A stretch of 64,000 bases of DNA, from contig NZ_JAPUBT010000006.1 of the NCBI RefSeq assembly GCF_030397665.1, forward strand, positions 1 to 64,000. The letters are read 5' to 3'. The position numbers and the translations under genes were made by a program. Under the pieces are notes generated by a model that had not been told where the DNA came from, did no database searches, and saw only the letters and a program-made list of their open reading frames with translations. This document shows, piece by piece, positions 53,827 to 62,755 of the stretch (position 1 is its first letter; each line of letters begins with the position of its first letter). The DNA comes from Janthinobacterium sp. SUN073. Its GTDB lineage: Bacteria > Pseudomonadota > Gammaproteobacteria > Burkholderiales > Burkholderiaceae_D.

Positions 53827-53885
53827 CCTGTGCGCCGCTGGTGGCTACGCACAGGCGGCGCCTGCCTGTCTGATGCATGGCAGGC
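53827..53885 (-). promoter_or_regulatory. Two consecutive hairpins in the leader of the secretion operon
   Basis: Between the PEP-CTERM gene and gspG, minus strand, two stable stems occur in a row: GCCTGCC/GGCAGGC (53879-53885 with 53860-53866) and CCTGTGCG/CGCACAGG (53848-53855 with 53827-53834), separated by four bases. Neither has a following U tract, so they are not ordinary terminators. They could be a leader-RNA control, a processing site, or a weak terminator for the upstream gene. Confidence 0.5.
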
Positions 53886-53996
53886 TACCACGCAGCTTAT
53901 GCTTAATGCAATCTTTTATTTGCACTAAAAACAACAAAACACCGGAGGAAACCATCAAGTTTGCCCTAGCGCAAATCGTGCGCCGTACCGACAGGC

Positions 53997-54626
53997 TCAC
54001 ACGGTCTGGCGGCGGCGCAAGGCAAAACCGATCAGCGCCAGGCCGCCCGTCAGCATCATCCATTCCGACGCCTCCGGCACGGCCGAGATCGACGCGATGC
54101 TGGCATAGGTGCTGCCGGCGATGCTGGCGGGCAAGCCGCCATTGACCGGCGTCAGTTCGAACTGCACCAGGTTGCCATTCACATTACCCAGGTAAGAACC
54201 GGCACTGGCGTCGAGCAAGCCCACGCCAAAGGTCGTGCCCGCGTTGCCGGCCGTGTTCAGGAAGTCGCCGCCGAAGACCACGTTGAATGCGAACTTGCCG
54301 CCCAGGGTCACGTTATGAAACCAGTCGTTGTAGGCGCCGCTATTGCCGAAGGTCAAGGTGCCCGGCACGCTGCCGCTGACATTGCCTTCCTGCGACGCCA
54401 GCGCGCCGAACGCGCCCGAGAAATTGCTGAGCACGGCACTGGCGCCCGGTGCGGGACTGTTGCCGGCGATAAAGGCAAAATCGAGGAAGCCGGCGCCGGA
54501 AAACTGGCTGGTGTCGATTTCCACGTGGTAACTGAGCGTGTTCGCCAGCGCCAGGCTGGAGCTGCCAGCAAGCAAGGCGGCCAGCACGGCGTGGCGCAAG
54601 GTACGGTTGAGTGTCGTTGCAAACAT
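53997..54626 (-). CDS. PEP-CTERM-like protein (NF038129-type) with PEA variant signal
   Basis: A 209-residue secreted protein with signal peptide (cleavage after LALA, about residue 28) and a beta-rich body (YHVEIDTSQFSGAGFLDFAF). The C-terminal sorting-like signal reads VPEASEW followed by a hydrophobic helix (MMLTGGLALIGFAL) and RRRQTV, so the tripeptide is Pro-Glu-Ala rather than Pro-Glu-Pro. It lies ten bases after the nuclease gene in the same direction, and upstream of the secretion operon. Family label is from memory of the NCBI PEP_NF038129 group. Confidence 0.8.
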   Translation of the reverse strand: MFATTLNRTLRHAVLAALLAGSSSLALANTLSYHVEIDTSQFSGAGFLDFAFIAGNSPAPGASAVLSNFSGAFGALASQEGNVSGSVPGTLTFGNSGAYNDWFHNVTLGGKFAFNVVFGGDFLNTAGNAGTTFGVGLLDASAGSYLGNVNGNLVQFELTPVNGGLPASIAGSTYASIASISAVPEASEWMMLTGGLALIGFALRRRQTV

Positions 54627-54636
54627 GGTGATGTCC

Positions 54637-57600
54637 TTAGAAGTTGCCGGCGAAGATGCTGGCCGAGTAGTTGATCGTCACTTTCGACGGATTGCTGAAG
54701 CTGACGGCAAACGAAGCCGTCGCACCTGGCGCCAGGCTGGCCGCGTTGACGCTGACGTACGCGGCGCCCGCATGGCTGCCCGTGGCGTTGGCCAGGGTCA
54801 CGCCAGCCGGCAAGCCACCAAACACCACCTGGAACGGGCCGCTGAGCGCGCTCGTGCCCGTGTTGGTGAAGGAAAACGTACCCGTGTATTTCTGCGTCAC
54901 GCGGTTGACCGTCAGGCCCGAGCTGGCTTGCGCCACGGCGGCCGTGATGTCGCGGTAGGCTGGCTGCAAGTCCAGGCTGACGACGACGGGGTCGTGGTCC
55001 GAGGCACGGTAGGGCAAGGCGTTGTACAAGTCTTGCGGCTTGGCCGCATCGATGTTGTAGTCGATCACTTCTGGCTCGTCGGCATTGACATGCCACTCGG
55101 CAACACCGGCCACTTGCGGGCTCAGTGCGGCGCTGGCCAGCGCATGGTCGAGGTAGCCGCTCTGGCCGCCAAACACATACGAATACGGCATGCCGGACGG
55201 GCGCACGAAACGTTCAAGTTCGTTGACGAAGCCGGCGCCCGTGATGACCTGGATCGGGTCTTCCGCCCCATACGAATTGAGGTCGCCGATGACCAGCACG
55301 TCCGCGTCGCCGGCAGTGGCTGCCACTTGCGGCACGAAACTGCCCACCAGCCGCTGCGCCTGCTGCACGCGCGTGGCGTTCCAGCAACTCTGGCTATCGT
55401 TGTTGTCCGCGTCCGGCCCGCCCGAAGGGCAGCTGCCCTTCGATTTCAAATGATTGACGATCAGCGAGAATTTCTCGCCATTGCCAGCGCGGAAGGTTTG
55501 CGCCATCGGCGGACGGTTGTTGATGGCATGGGCATCCGACAAGGCACCGCCCACCAGGCCCAGCTTGGCCGGCTTGTAGATCATCGCCACGCGGATGGCA
55601 TCCGTGCCCGTGGCAGCAGGCTTCGGCACCACGGCATAGCTCACGCCGCCGATGGCCGCATTCAGTTGCTCGACCAGGTAGGTGACGGCTGTCTCGCCAT
55701 TGTTCTGGATTTCCATCAAGCCCACCACGTCGGCGTCGATGGCTTTGAGTTCGGCGACGATCTTGTCGCGCTGGCGCACGAATTCAGCCAGGTTGTCGGC
55801 GCCGCGGCAATTGCTCTTGCTTGTCGACGTGCCCAGCGTACAACCCTGTCCCGTCTGGCCAAACACGTTGCTGCCATTCGTAAAGGTCGTGAAGAAATTG
55901 AGCACATTGGCGCTGGCCACCTTGACGTTACCAACAGGCAATTCCGGGCTGGCCGCACGCGGGTTGTCGCGCGAAAACTGCGGCGCTTGCGTCGGCTGCA
56001 GTTTGTACGCGGCACCGCCACCGCCGATGGCGCCAAAGTCGACCACGCCCGTCAGGTCGGCCACCGTATCGCCGCTGCGCACGGTGCCATCCTGGCCGAT
56101 ATACGGTATCGTCGGCGGTGCAACGAAGATGCCATCATCGAGCACGATCAGGTTGTTCGCATTGGCCGCGATCAAGGCTTGCGCTTCGGCGGAGCCGGCA
56201 GGGTAACGGTTGGTCGGCACTTCCCGCCGTCCCGCCGACAAAGTCAATTCGCCGCGCGCGCCCAGGTAGGCGTTCTGCGACACGGTCAAAGGCTGCGTGA
56301 AGCGTACCAGCATGCCTTCCACGGCCGCCAGGTTGTCGTTGGGCAAGACCACATTCGTCGGCACGACGGCGTGGCCCGCGCTTTGCGTGAGGATGGCCGT
56401 CACGTCTTTCAATTCCGTGTAGGAATTCTTGGCACCCGTGGGCGTATATTCAAACACCGTGCCCGTCACGCGCACCAGTTCGCCTGGCTGCACGCTGGTG
56501 GCGGTGCTACCCGTGTAGACAAAGATGCCGTCCGAAGTCGACGGATCGCCGTCGCCGGCCGCATCCTGGATGAAGAAGCCGGTGCCCACATTCAGCGTCA
56601 CCACGCCTTCGGTCGTCTGCACGGAATTGGCGTACGGGCTGGCCGCGCCGCTGCCCTGGATTTGCGGAATCGTATGGCTGATGGCGGCCAGGCCCTGCAC
56701 GGCCACGTCCACCTTGCACGAGGCTGTCTGCTGCTGGTCGTTGCTGAAACTGACGGTGACGGGATAATTGCCCACCGGCACGCCAGCGGCCACCAGCAGG
56801 CTCACGCTGGCGCTTTCGCCAGCCATGCCGGCAGGGCTAAAACTGGCCAGGCTGATGCCGGCCACGGCGGGCGAACCCAAGATGGCGGCATTGACGACGC
56901 CATCGACGTCGGAAGCGCGCAGCACGGCGTTGCCGCCATTGCCCACGGCCAAGGCCAGGCTGGCGGGGCAACTGGTGATGATCTGGTGCACCACGGGGCC
57001 GCCGCAGACATTGCGCGGCGAGGCCGTGTTGCGCGGCGTCACGCTGCCGCTGGCGAAGTCCAAGCCATTGTCGTCCGTATCGCTGCAGCCGCCGTTCGCG
57101 CGCGCAATCGACAGGGTGTTCGATGGCGCGGGTGCCACATTGCCCTCGAAACCATTGGCCGTGCCGAAGCCGACCAGGTCGATGACGGCTGCGCCCGTGG
57201 GGCTGGCGCCCACTTGGGCCGTCTTGCTATTACTTAACAGCACCTTGCCCGTCGTGCCCGACATGGCCTGGCTGCCCGCGGCATCGGGCGTGGGCAAGTC
57301 CTGCGTGCCGCCCGCGCCCTTGGCTTGCTGCACGAGCAAATACTGGCCAGGTTGCAAATCGATAGCCGGCAAGGCCGTCACGGACCAGCTCGTACTGGCG
57401 GCGGCGCCGTATTGCACGCTCCAGTTGCTCAGGTTCACGGGACTGGCGCCACGGTTGAACAATTCAATGAAATCGTTGCGGTACAACGCACCCGTATTGC
57501 CGCCACCACCATACACTTGGCTGATGACAATATCGGAAGCGGCCAGTGCCGGCATGCCCAGCGACGACAGCAAGCCGGCCATGAGGGTCAGGCGCCACGG

Positions 57601-57660
57601 CGCGGCGCGCAGGGACAGTCCGGGCAATGCAGGGCACGCCGGAGTGTAACTATTTTTCAT
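54637..57660 (-). CDS. ExeM/NucH family extracellular endonuclease
   Basis: About 1007 residues with a signal peptide (cleavage after PALAAS, about residue 41). An N-terminal lamin-tail domain is visible (SDIVISQVYGGGGNTGALYRNDFIELFNRG...), then beta-sandwich/OB-like regions, then an endonuclease/exonuclease/phosphatase domain with KVASANVLNFFTTF, GLMEIQNNG, IVNHLKSKGS, VLVIGDLNSYG, and the terminal ASDHDPVVVSL. It ends in a beta-domain without PEP-CTERM or GlyGly-CTERM. ATG 57660 has AGGA upstream. Such enzymes cut extracellular DNA in biofilms and for nutrition. The adjacent secretion system could export it. Confidence 0.9.
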   Translation of the reverse strand: MKNSYTPACPALPGLSLRAAPWRLTLMAGLLSSLGMPALAASDIVISQVYGGGGNTGALYRNDFIELFNRGASPVNLSNWSVQYGAAASTSWSVTALPAIDLQPGQYLLVQQAKGAGGTQDLPTPDAAGSQAMSGTTGKVLLSNSKTAQVGASPTGAAVIDLVGFGTANGFEGNVAPAPSNTLSIARANGGCSDTDDNGLDFASGSVTPRNTASPRNVCGGPVVHQIITSCPASLALAVGNGGNAVLRASDVDGVVNAAILGSPAVAGISLASFSPAGMAGESASVSLLVAAGVPVGNYPVTVSFSNDQQQTASCKVDVAVQGLAAISHTIPQIQGSGAASPYANSVQTTEGVVTLNVGTGFFIQDAAGDGDPSTSDGIFVYTGSTATSVQPGELVRVTGTVFEYTPTGAKNSYTELKDVTAILTQSAGHAVVPTNVVLPNDNLAAVEGMLVRFTQPLTVSQNAYLGARGELTLSAGRREVPTNRYPAGSAEAQALIAANANNLIVLDDGIFVAPPTIPYIGQDGTVRSGDTVADLTGVVDFGAIGGGGAAYKLQPTQAPQFSRDNPRAASPELPVGNVKVASANVLNFFTTFTNGSNVFGQTGQGCTLGTSTSKSNCRGADNLAEFVRQRDKIVAELKAIDADVVGLMEIQNNGETAVTYLVEQLNAAIGGVSYAVVPKPAATGTDAIRVAMIYKPAKLGLVGGALSDAHAINNRPPMAQTFRAGNGEKFSLIVNHLKSKGSCPSGGPDADNNDSQSCWNATRVQQAQRLVGSFVPQVAATAGDADVLVIGDLNSYGAEDPIQVITGAGFVNELERFVRPSGMPYSYVFGGQSGYLDHALASAALSPQVAGVAEWHVNADEPEVIDYNIDAAKPQDLYNALPYRASDHDPVVVSLDLQPAYRDITAAVAQASSGLTVNRVTQKYTGTFSFTNTGTSALSGPFQVVFGGLPAGVTLANATGSHAGAAYVSVNAASLAPGATASFAVSFSNPSKVTINYSASIFAGNF

Positions 57661-58032
57661 AAAAATTCCTGGTGGAAATTTAAAGTTCCGGTCTGCCAAT
57701 ACAAGCAGGCGGCGCTGAATTTCAGGCAATAACATTGGTCAATTGAATAGTCTTTTTACTATTAATTCATAGTAATATTCAAGCGTGACGGCTTGATGAC
57801 AAAAGTTGACGGGAATGCATGCACTTTGCACGTACAGGAATGCCAAGCTGGACTATCACACAATATTTTGTTGCATAAAAGTATGCATAACTGTATGAAT
57901 TGATAATAAAAATAAACTATGGGAAATTGCGTAGAGTGCAAGTATGCTACCATCTGTTTGCGCTAGATAAACATCTGGCGGCAAACAGCAGCCGCGGCAA
58001 TGGGCAAACAGCAGAGATAGGAAAGATTGATC
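57661..58032. other. 372-base AT-rich intergenic region
   Basis: Divergent promoters for the nuclease gene (minus) and the PEP-CTERM gene (plus) must lie here. The stretch is clearly A/T richer than its surroundings. No RNA gene, binding-site repeat or small open frame could be supported. Confidence 0.5.
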
Positions 58033-58818
58033 ATGAGAAAAAATAGTTACCCTTCATACTCAACACTGTTGCTTGCAGGATCTCTGCTGCTGCCCCTGCT
58101 GCCGGCCCAGGCGGATACCTACACTGGTTACTATGTCAATCCGCAAGCCGTGCCGCCTGGCAAAAAACCGAATTGCTCGCAGTCCATGCAAGATGGAAAC
58201 ACGAAAGCGCAGGGCCAGGGCGCATCCGGCGTCAGCATGGAAGGCGTGAGCAGCCCATGCAGCCTGTCCAATGGCGATATCAATTACGATGAATTCAAGA
58301 ATGATGGCGTCGGTCCCGGCCCGGTCAGCAGCGTCGGTGACGATGCCGCCTACCACCGCAGCCTGCCCAGCGACGATGCCAAGACCGGCGTGAAACGCTT
58401 GCCATCGGATGCACTGGAGTTCAGCACCGTGAGCAGCCGTCCGCTCGCTTCCATACCTGGCGCCTTGACCAGCACGGGCAAGGACAGTTTCAATGCGGCA
58501 TCAACGTTGCAGCCATTCGCGCCGGCCGGCTGGGTCGGTTGGCCTGCGGCGAATGCTGGCGGCACCGAACGCCTGGCAGCTGCCAGCTTCGTCAGCCCCG
58601 ACGCCACTGGCGGCGCTTCCGGCGACCCTGGCGTGTTTGGCACCAATCCGACCGTCGCGGGCGTGACGCCGCCCGTCGTGACGCCGCCCATCGTCACGCC
58701 ACCAGTGGTGACGCCGGTCGATCCGAATATCCCGGCCATCCCGGAAGCGTCCACTTGGGCCATGCTGCTGGCCGGACTGGCCCTTGTCAGCCTGGCGCTG
58801 CGCCGCCGCAGCAGCTAA
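58033..58818 (+). CDS. PEP-CTERM-like protein with PEA variant signal
   Basis: A 261-residue secreted protein with a signal peptide (cleavage after LPAQA, about residue 27). The body is low in recognisable domains and ends in a threonine/proline spacer of repeated VTPPVVTPPIV units. The C-terminal signal is IPEASTW, a helix (AMLLAGLALVSLAL) and RRRSS: again Pro-Glu-Ala. ATG 58033 has AGGAAAG upstream and is preferred over a TTG six bases earlier. It is convergent with the TIGR03790 gene (ten bases). Confidence 0.82.
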   Translation: MRKNSYPSYSTLLLAGSLLLPLLPAQADTYTGYYVNPQAVPPGKKPNCSQSMQDGNTKAQGQGASGVSMEGVSSPCSLSNGDINYDEFKNDGVGPGPVSSVGDDAAYHRSLPSDDAKTGVKRLPSDALEFSTVSSRPLASIPGALTSTGKDSFNAASTLQPFAPAGWVGWPAANAGGTERLAAASFVSPDATGGASGDPGVFGTNPTVAGVTPPVVTPPIVTPPVVTPVDPNIPAIPEASTWAMLLAGLALVSLALRRRSS

Positions 58819-58828
58819 GTAATACCTG

Positions 58829-59890
58829 TCAGCGTCGGTATGGCGTACTCAACGGTTCGCCGATGAAGATGCCCTGCGCCGGCCAGGCCACGCTCTTCCA
58901 GTACGCCTCGATCGCCGTATCGCCGGACAGATAGCGCTGCAGCAGCACCGTCGGTTGCGGAAACTTCTGCCAGTAATTACACGGTTCGCTAACGCTACCA
59001 TAACTGGCCGTGGCGCCCGCCTCGAGCCAGCGCAAGCTGCTCATCTGCCCCGTTCCCAACAAGTCGCCGCCATACGACGTCAAATGATCGGCCAGCGCGC
59101 CCGGTGCAAACTTGAGCGTGTCGAGCTTGGCCACGCGCGCCATGCCCGTCTGGTAGACCATGATGTCCGTTGCGCCGTCGAGCTCGTCGGCGCGCAGGCG
59201 CTTGATGTTCAATTTTTTTGTCGGCAAACGTCCTGCCGGCGGGAAAAACGGCGCACGGCTGTTGCGCGCCGTTTCACCGGTCGTCAAATAATACGCATTC
59301 GCTTCCTGCAGGCGAAAACCGGCGCTGACGCCACGCTCGATCAACTGGCGCGCCTGCGCCACCGATTCGGTGGGCAACAGCATGCTCAGGCGCATCTTGT
59401 ATTGCGCATACGGCAGGCCGTGCGCGGCATTGAAATAGGGGCTGGGCTGGCCCGCACCGCAGCTGCGTGCACACAGTCCCGCATCGACGCCCAAGGTGTA
59501 GGCGGAAGTGATGGAATTGCATTCGACGGCGTACGGCGCCGTCCAGACCATCAGCACGGCCTGGATTTCAGGGCTGAGCTGGCTGTCGATCTGCTTTTTC
59601 AGAGTGGCGAACTCGACGGCGCTGAGCTTATGCGGACGGTTGGCGATGCGCACGTGAACGATATTGGCTGCCGGTATATTGCGCGCCTGCCGATAATAGT
59701 CGGCGATGGCCACGCTATTGGGTTCATCGTCGTTGACCACCAGCGCCAGCTGCCCGGCCGATAGCGCCGGCGACATGGCGGGGGCGACAAACTGGGCGCG
59801 GGCGTCGGTCTGCGCCAGGACGCTGGCGAGCAAGGGTAAGAGCAGGTATTTCAAAGCGGAGAGACTGGCCTGTACTGGTCGAAGGGGCAA
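58829..59890 (-). CDS. TIGR03790 family protein
   Basis: A 353-residue exported protein with an N-terminal signal peptide (KYLLLPLLASVLAQTDARA). Features typical of TIGR03790 are LVVNDDEPNSVAIADYYRQARNIPAANI, the YAVECNSITSAYTLGV region with cysteines, and a C-terminal WLEAGATASYGSVSEPCNYWQKFPQPTV. As I recall, the family is found only in genomes that carry exosortase, so it is linked to PEP-CTERM sorting, with unknown role. No ATG start is visible in frame; TTG at 59890 or 59854 may be used, so the N-terminus is uncertain. Confidence 0.82.
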   Translation of the reverse strand: MPLRPVQASLSALKYLLLPLLASVLAQTDARAQFVAPAMSPALSAGQLALVVNDDEPNSVAIADYYRQARNIPAANIVHVRIANRPHKLSAVEFATLKKQIDSQLSPEIQAVLMVWTAPYAVECNSITSAYTLGVDAGLCARSCGAGQPSPYFNAAHGLPYAQYKMRLSMLLPTESVAQARQLIERGVSAGFRLQEANAYYLTTGETARNSRAPFFPPAGRLPTKKLNIKRLRADELDGATDIMVYQTGMARVAKLDTLKFAPGALADHLTSYGGDLLGTGQMSSLRWLEAGATASYGSVSEPCNYWQKFPQPTVLLQRYLSGDTAIEAYWKSVAWPAQGIFIGEPLSTPYRR

Positions 59891-60024
59891 GAGACGCTTG
59901 CGGCATGCTGCTAATCTACCTTGAAAGACTTGGCTTTACCAAGCAATATTGCCGGCAAATGCTGCTCAATGAAAACGTCGGAACGCCAGAACCGTCGCCC
60001 TGGCGCTCCATGCGTGCCTAAGTA

Positions 60025-61443
60025 CTAGACGCGTTTGTAGACATCTTCGTAGCGCACGATATCGTCTTCGCCGAGGTAGCTGCCGGACTGCACTTCGATC
60101 AGGTGCAGCGGCAGGCGGCCGGGATTTTCCAGGCGATGCGTCATGCCGATAGGAATGTAGGTCGACTGGTTTTCACTCAGCAACTTGACTTCATCGCCGC
60201 ACGTCACCTGCGCCGTGCCGCTGACGACGATCCAGTGTTCGGCGCGGTGATGATGCATCTGCAGGGACAGCTTGCCGCCAGGATTGACCGTAATGCGCTT
60301 GACCTGGAAACGGTCGCCCAGGTCGATGCCTTCGTAGCACCCCCATGGGCGATACACTTTGGTGTGCTGCAAATGCTCGGTACGGCCCGTGCTTTGCAAG
60401 TGGGAAACCACTTGCTTGACGCGCTGCACCTGGTCCTTGTGCACCACCAGCACGGCGTCCGCCGTTTCCACCACGACCACGTCCTGCACGCCGATCAGCG
60501 CCACGATGCGGCTTTCGGCGCGCACCAGCGAATTGCTCACGTCATCCAGGTACACATCGCCGCGCACGGCATTGCCGGCTGCATCGCGCGGCAAGACCTC
60601 GCGCAGCGCGGACCAGGAGCCCACGTCGCTCCAGCCGATATCGGCCGGCACGACCACGGCACGGCTCGTGTGTTCCATCACGGCATAATCGATGGAGTCG
60701 GCCGGACAGGCGGCGAACTCCTTCTCGCTCAGGCGGCAGAAATCGAGGTCGCGGTAAGCCAGGCGCACTGCCGCTTCGGTGGCGCCGGCCATGGCGGGCT
60801 GGAATTGCGTCAATTCCTGCAAATAGCTGGCGGCGCTGAAGAGAAACATGCCGCTGTTCCAGAAGTAGTCGCCGCTGGCAACAAAACCGGCCGCCGTCTG
60901 TGCATCGGGTTTTTCCACAAAACGGTCAATCTGGTAGCACGCTTCGCTGCCTGCGATGGCTGCGCCGCGACGGATGTAGCCATACCCCGTTTCCGGCGCC
61001 GTCGGCACGATGCCGAAGGTGGCCAGCGCGCCTTGCGAGGCGGCCTGGAGCGCATTTTCGATGGCCGCATGAAAGGCCGCCCGGTCTTCAATGACGTGAT
61101 CGGCAGGCAACACCAGCAGGATGGCTTGCGGGTCGAGCGCTTGCAAATACCAGGCGGCGGCGGCGACGGCCGGCGCCGTGTTGCGGCCCACCGATTCGAG
61201 CATGATGGCCAACGGTTCGATGGCGATATCGCGCATCTGCTCGGCCACAAGGAAACGGTGCTCGTCGCCACAGATCAGCAACGGTGCCATCATCTCCGGC
61301 CAGCCAGCCAGGCGCAGCGCCGTTTCCTGCAGCATGGTTTTATCTGATACCAGCGGCAACAGCTGCTTGGGCAGCGCTGCGCGCGACAGGGGCCAGAGGC
61401 GGCTGCCGGCGCCGCCGGACAGGATGACGGGATAAATCTTCAT
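60025..61443 (-). CDS. manC: Mannose-1-phosphate guanylyltransferase / mannose-6-phosphate isomerase
   Basis: A 472-residue bifunctional enzyme of the ManC/AlgA/CpsB type that makes GDP-mannose, or interconverts mannose-6-phosphate and fructose-6-phosphate, for polysaccharides. The pyrophosphorylase signature LSGGAGSRLWPLSRAALPKQLLPL is near the N-terminus and FVEKPD at the middle. A C-terminal cupin isomerase domain holds PWGCYEG, FQVKRITVNPGGKLSLQMHHHRAEHWIVVSG. It lies 16 bases after the nucleotidyltransferase gene, so they are probably one operon. Confidence 0.92.
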   Translation of the reverse strand: MKIYPVILSGGAGSRLWPLSRAALPKQLLPLVSDKTMLQETALRLAGWPEMMAPLLICGDEHRFLVAEQMRDIAIEPLAIMLESVGRNTAPAVAAAAWYLQALDPQAILLVLPADHVIEDRAAFHAAIENALQAASQGALATFGIVPTAPETGYGYIRRGAAIAGSEACYQIDRFVEKPDAQTAAGFVASGDYFWNSGMFLFSAASYLQELTQFQPAMAGATEAAVRLAYRDLDFCRLSEKEFAACPADSIDYAVMEHTSRAVVVPADIGWSDVGSWSALREVLPRDAAGNAVRGDVYLDDVSNSLVRAESRIVALIGVQDVVVVETADAVLVVHKDQVQRVKQVVSHLQSTGRTEHLQHTKVYRPWGCYEGIDLGDRFQVKRITVNPGGKLSLQMHHHRAEHWIVVSGTAQVTCGDEVKLLSENQSTYIPIGMTHRLENPGRLPLHLIEVQSGSYLGEDDIVRYEDVYKRV

Positions 61444-61459
61444 GGTGGACGTCCTCTAT

Positions 61460-62605
61460 TTATTTCAATAATGCAAGTTCAACGGGGTTGCGGCGCTTGC
61501 TGCGCCGGTCGCGCGCGTTCGACCATTGATCGGTCAGGCATTCGGACACGTGTTTCATGTCTCCGTTGCGGTCGACACTGTATTCCTTGAAGACGATAAC
61601 TTCTTCCAGAGCAATGTTCTGCAGCACGCGCGTATATTCAAAAAGCACGCTGCGCACCACGCGCGCACCGGAACAGATATGGCTGCCATGGCCGATCCAG
61701 GTGGGGCCGATGATGGTGGCGCCCGCCTCGATCTTGCAGCCCGAGCCGATATACACGGGCCCTTCGATGTGCGTGCCTTCCCACTCTATGCTCGTATTCA
61801 AGCCCACCCAGATGCCCTCTTCCAACTGTACACCGGGCACGTCCATGTGGGCCACTTCCCCCATCATGACGCTTTGCGATACTTCCCAGTAATCCTTGAT
61901 GTTACCGATATCGATCCAGCTGAACGTGCGCGACTGGGCGTAGAAAGGCAAGCCTTTTTCTGCCAGCAAGGGAAACAAGTCCGAGCCGATGTCGAAGACC
62001 GTGTCCTTGGGTATCAAGTCCAGCACGGCAGGCTCGAAAATATAGATGCCGGTGCTGACATGGTTCGACAGGGCCGTTTCCTGGCTGGGCTTTTCCTGGA
62101 ACGCCTTGATGCGGCCATCCTTGTCGCTGACCACCACGCCATAGCTCGACACCTTGTCCCACGGCACTTCGCGCGTGATCACGCTGGCCAGCGCCCCCTT
62201 GCGGCGATGCTCGAACAGGGCCGACTGGATGTCGAGGTTGATCACCGCATCACCGCACAGGACGATGGTGGTATCGTCAAAAAAGCCACCGAATTCCTGG
62301 ATCTTCTTCATGCCCCCGGCCGAGCCTATCGGCTGCGGCACCACCACGCCGGCATCGGTCATATAGCCTTCGAACGAGTAGCCGATCTGCACGCCATACT
62401 GGTGGCCGTCGCCGAAATACTCTTCGATCTTTTCATGCAGGTAACTGACATTGACCATGATGTCGCGCACGCCATACTTGGCCAGGTGCTCGATCAGATA
62501 GGCCATCACGGGCTTGCCCAGGATGGGGATCATGGGCTTGGGTAAGTCATAGGTCAGCGGGCGCACGCGCGTCCCCTTTCCTGCGGCCAAAATCATTGCT
62601 TTCAT
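61460..62605 (-). CDS. Sugar-nucleotide nucleotidyltransferase with left-handed beta-helix
   Basis: A 381-residue enzyme with an N-terminal NTP_transferase domain (ILAAGKGTRVRPLTYDLPKPMIPILGKP) and a C-terminal hexapeptide-repeat beta-helix (about residues 265-345, IEWEGTHIEGPVYIGSGCKIEAG and similar). It is likely a mannose-1-phosphate guanylyltransferase or glucose-1-phosphate nucleotidyltransferase; the substrate is not certain. ATG 62605 has GGAGCG upstream. A 150-base gap separates it from the glycosyltransferase upstream. Confidence 0.87.
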   Translation of the reverse strand: MKAMILAAGKGTRVRPLTYDLPKPMIPILGKPVMAYLIEHLAKYGVRDIMVNVSYLHEKIEEYFGDGHQYGVQIGYSFEGYMTDAGVVVPQPIGSAGGMKKIQEFGGFFDDTTIVLCGDAVINLDIQSALFEHRRKGALASVITREVPWDKVSSYGVVVSDKDGRIKAFQEKPSQETALSNHVSTGIYIFEPAVLDLIPKDTVFDIGSDLFPLLAEKGLPFYAQSRTFSWIDIGNIKDYWEVSQSVMMGEVAHMDVPGVQLEEGIWVGLNTSIEWEGTHIEGPVYIGSGCKIEAGATIIGPTWIGHGSHICSGARVVRSVLFEYTRVLQNIALEEVIVFKEYSVDRNGDMKHVSECLTDQWSNARDRRSKRRNPVELALLK

Positions 62606-62755
62606 TTCACGCTCCAATGTCTATGGGGACGCCGAACTCTGCGTGCGCCTACCCGAAGCGATAGAATATCACCAATTTGGCAACACTATTACCTTTTTCA
62701 TATTATTTTTTGCGCATTGCAACATGCCAGACTGCCATCTTTTGTGGCGACCGCG

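Noticed and set aside
53941..53985. On the minus strand AGGGCAAAC and CCTCCGG resemble parts of the GEMM-I cyclic-di-GMP riboswitch upstream of the secretion operon.
   Set aside because: The obligatory ACGCAAAG segment and the second half with its receptor loop are missing and the order of stems does not fit; two short matches are chance level.
53873..54145. A plus-strand frame after a GGAGGAAACC sequence next to the PEP-CTERM gene.
   Set aside because: Arginine-rich frame running into the antisense of the PEP-CTERM gene; the GGAGG is not followed by a start codon at the right distance.
54538..57237. A 899-codon open frame on the plus strand opposite the nuclease gene.
   Set aside because: Composition is histidine/arginine/glycine-rich with no recognisable domain; the minus strand holds the nuclease motifs.
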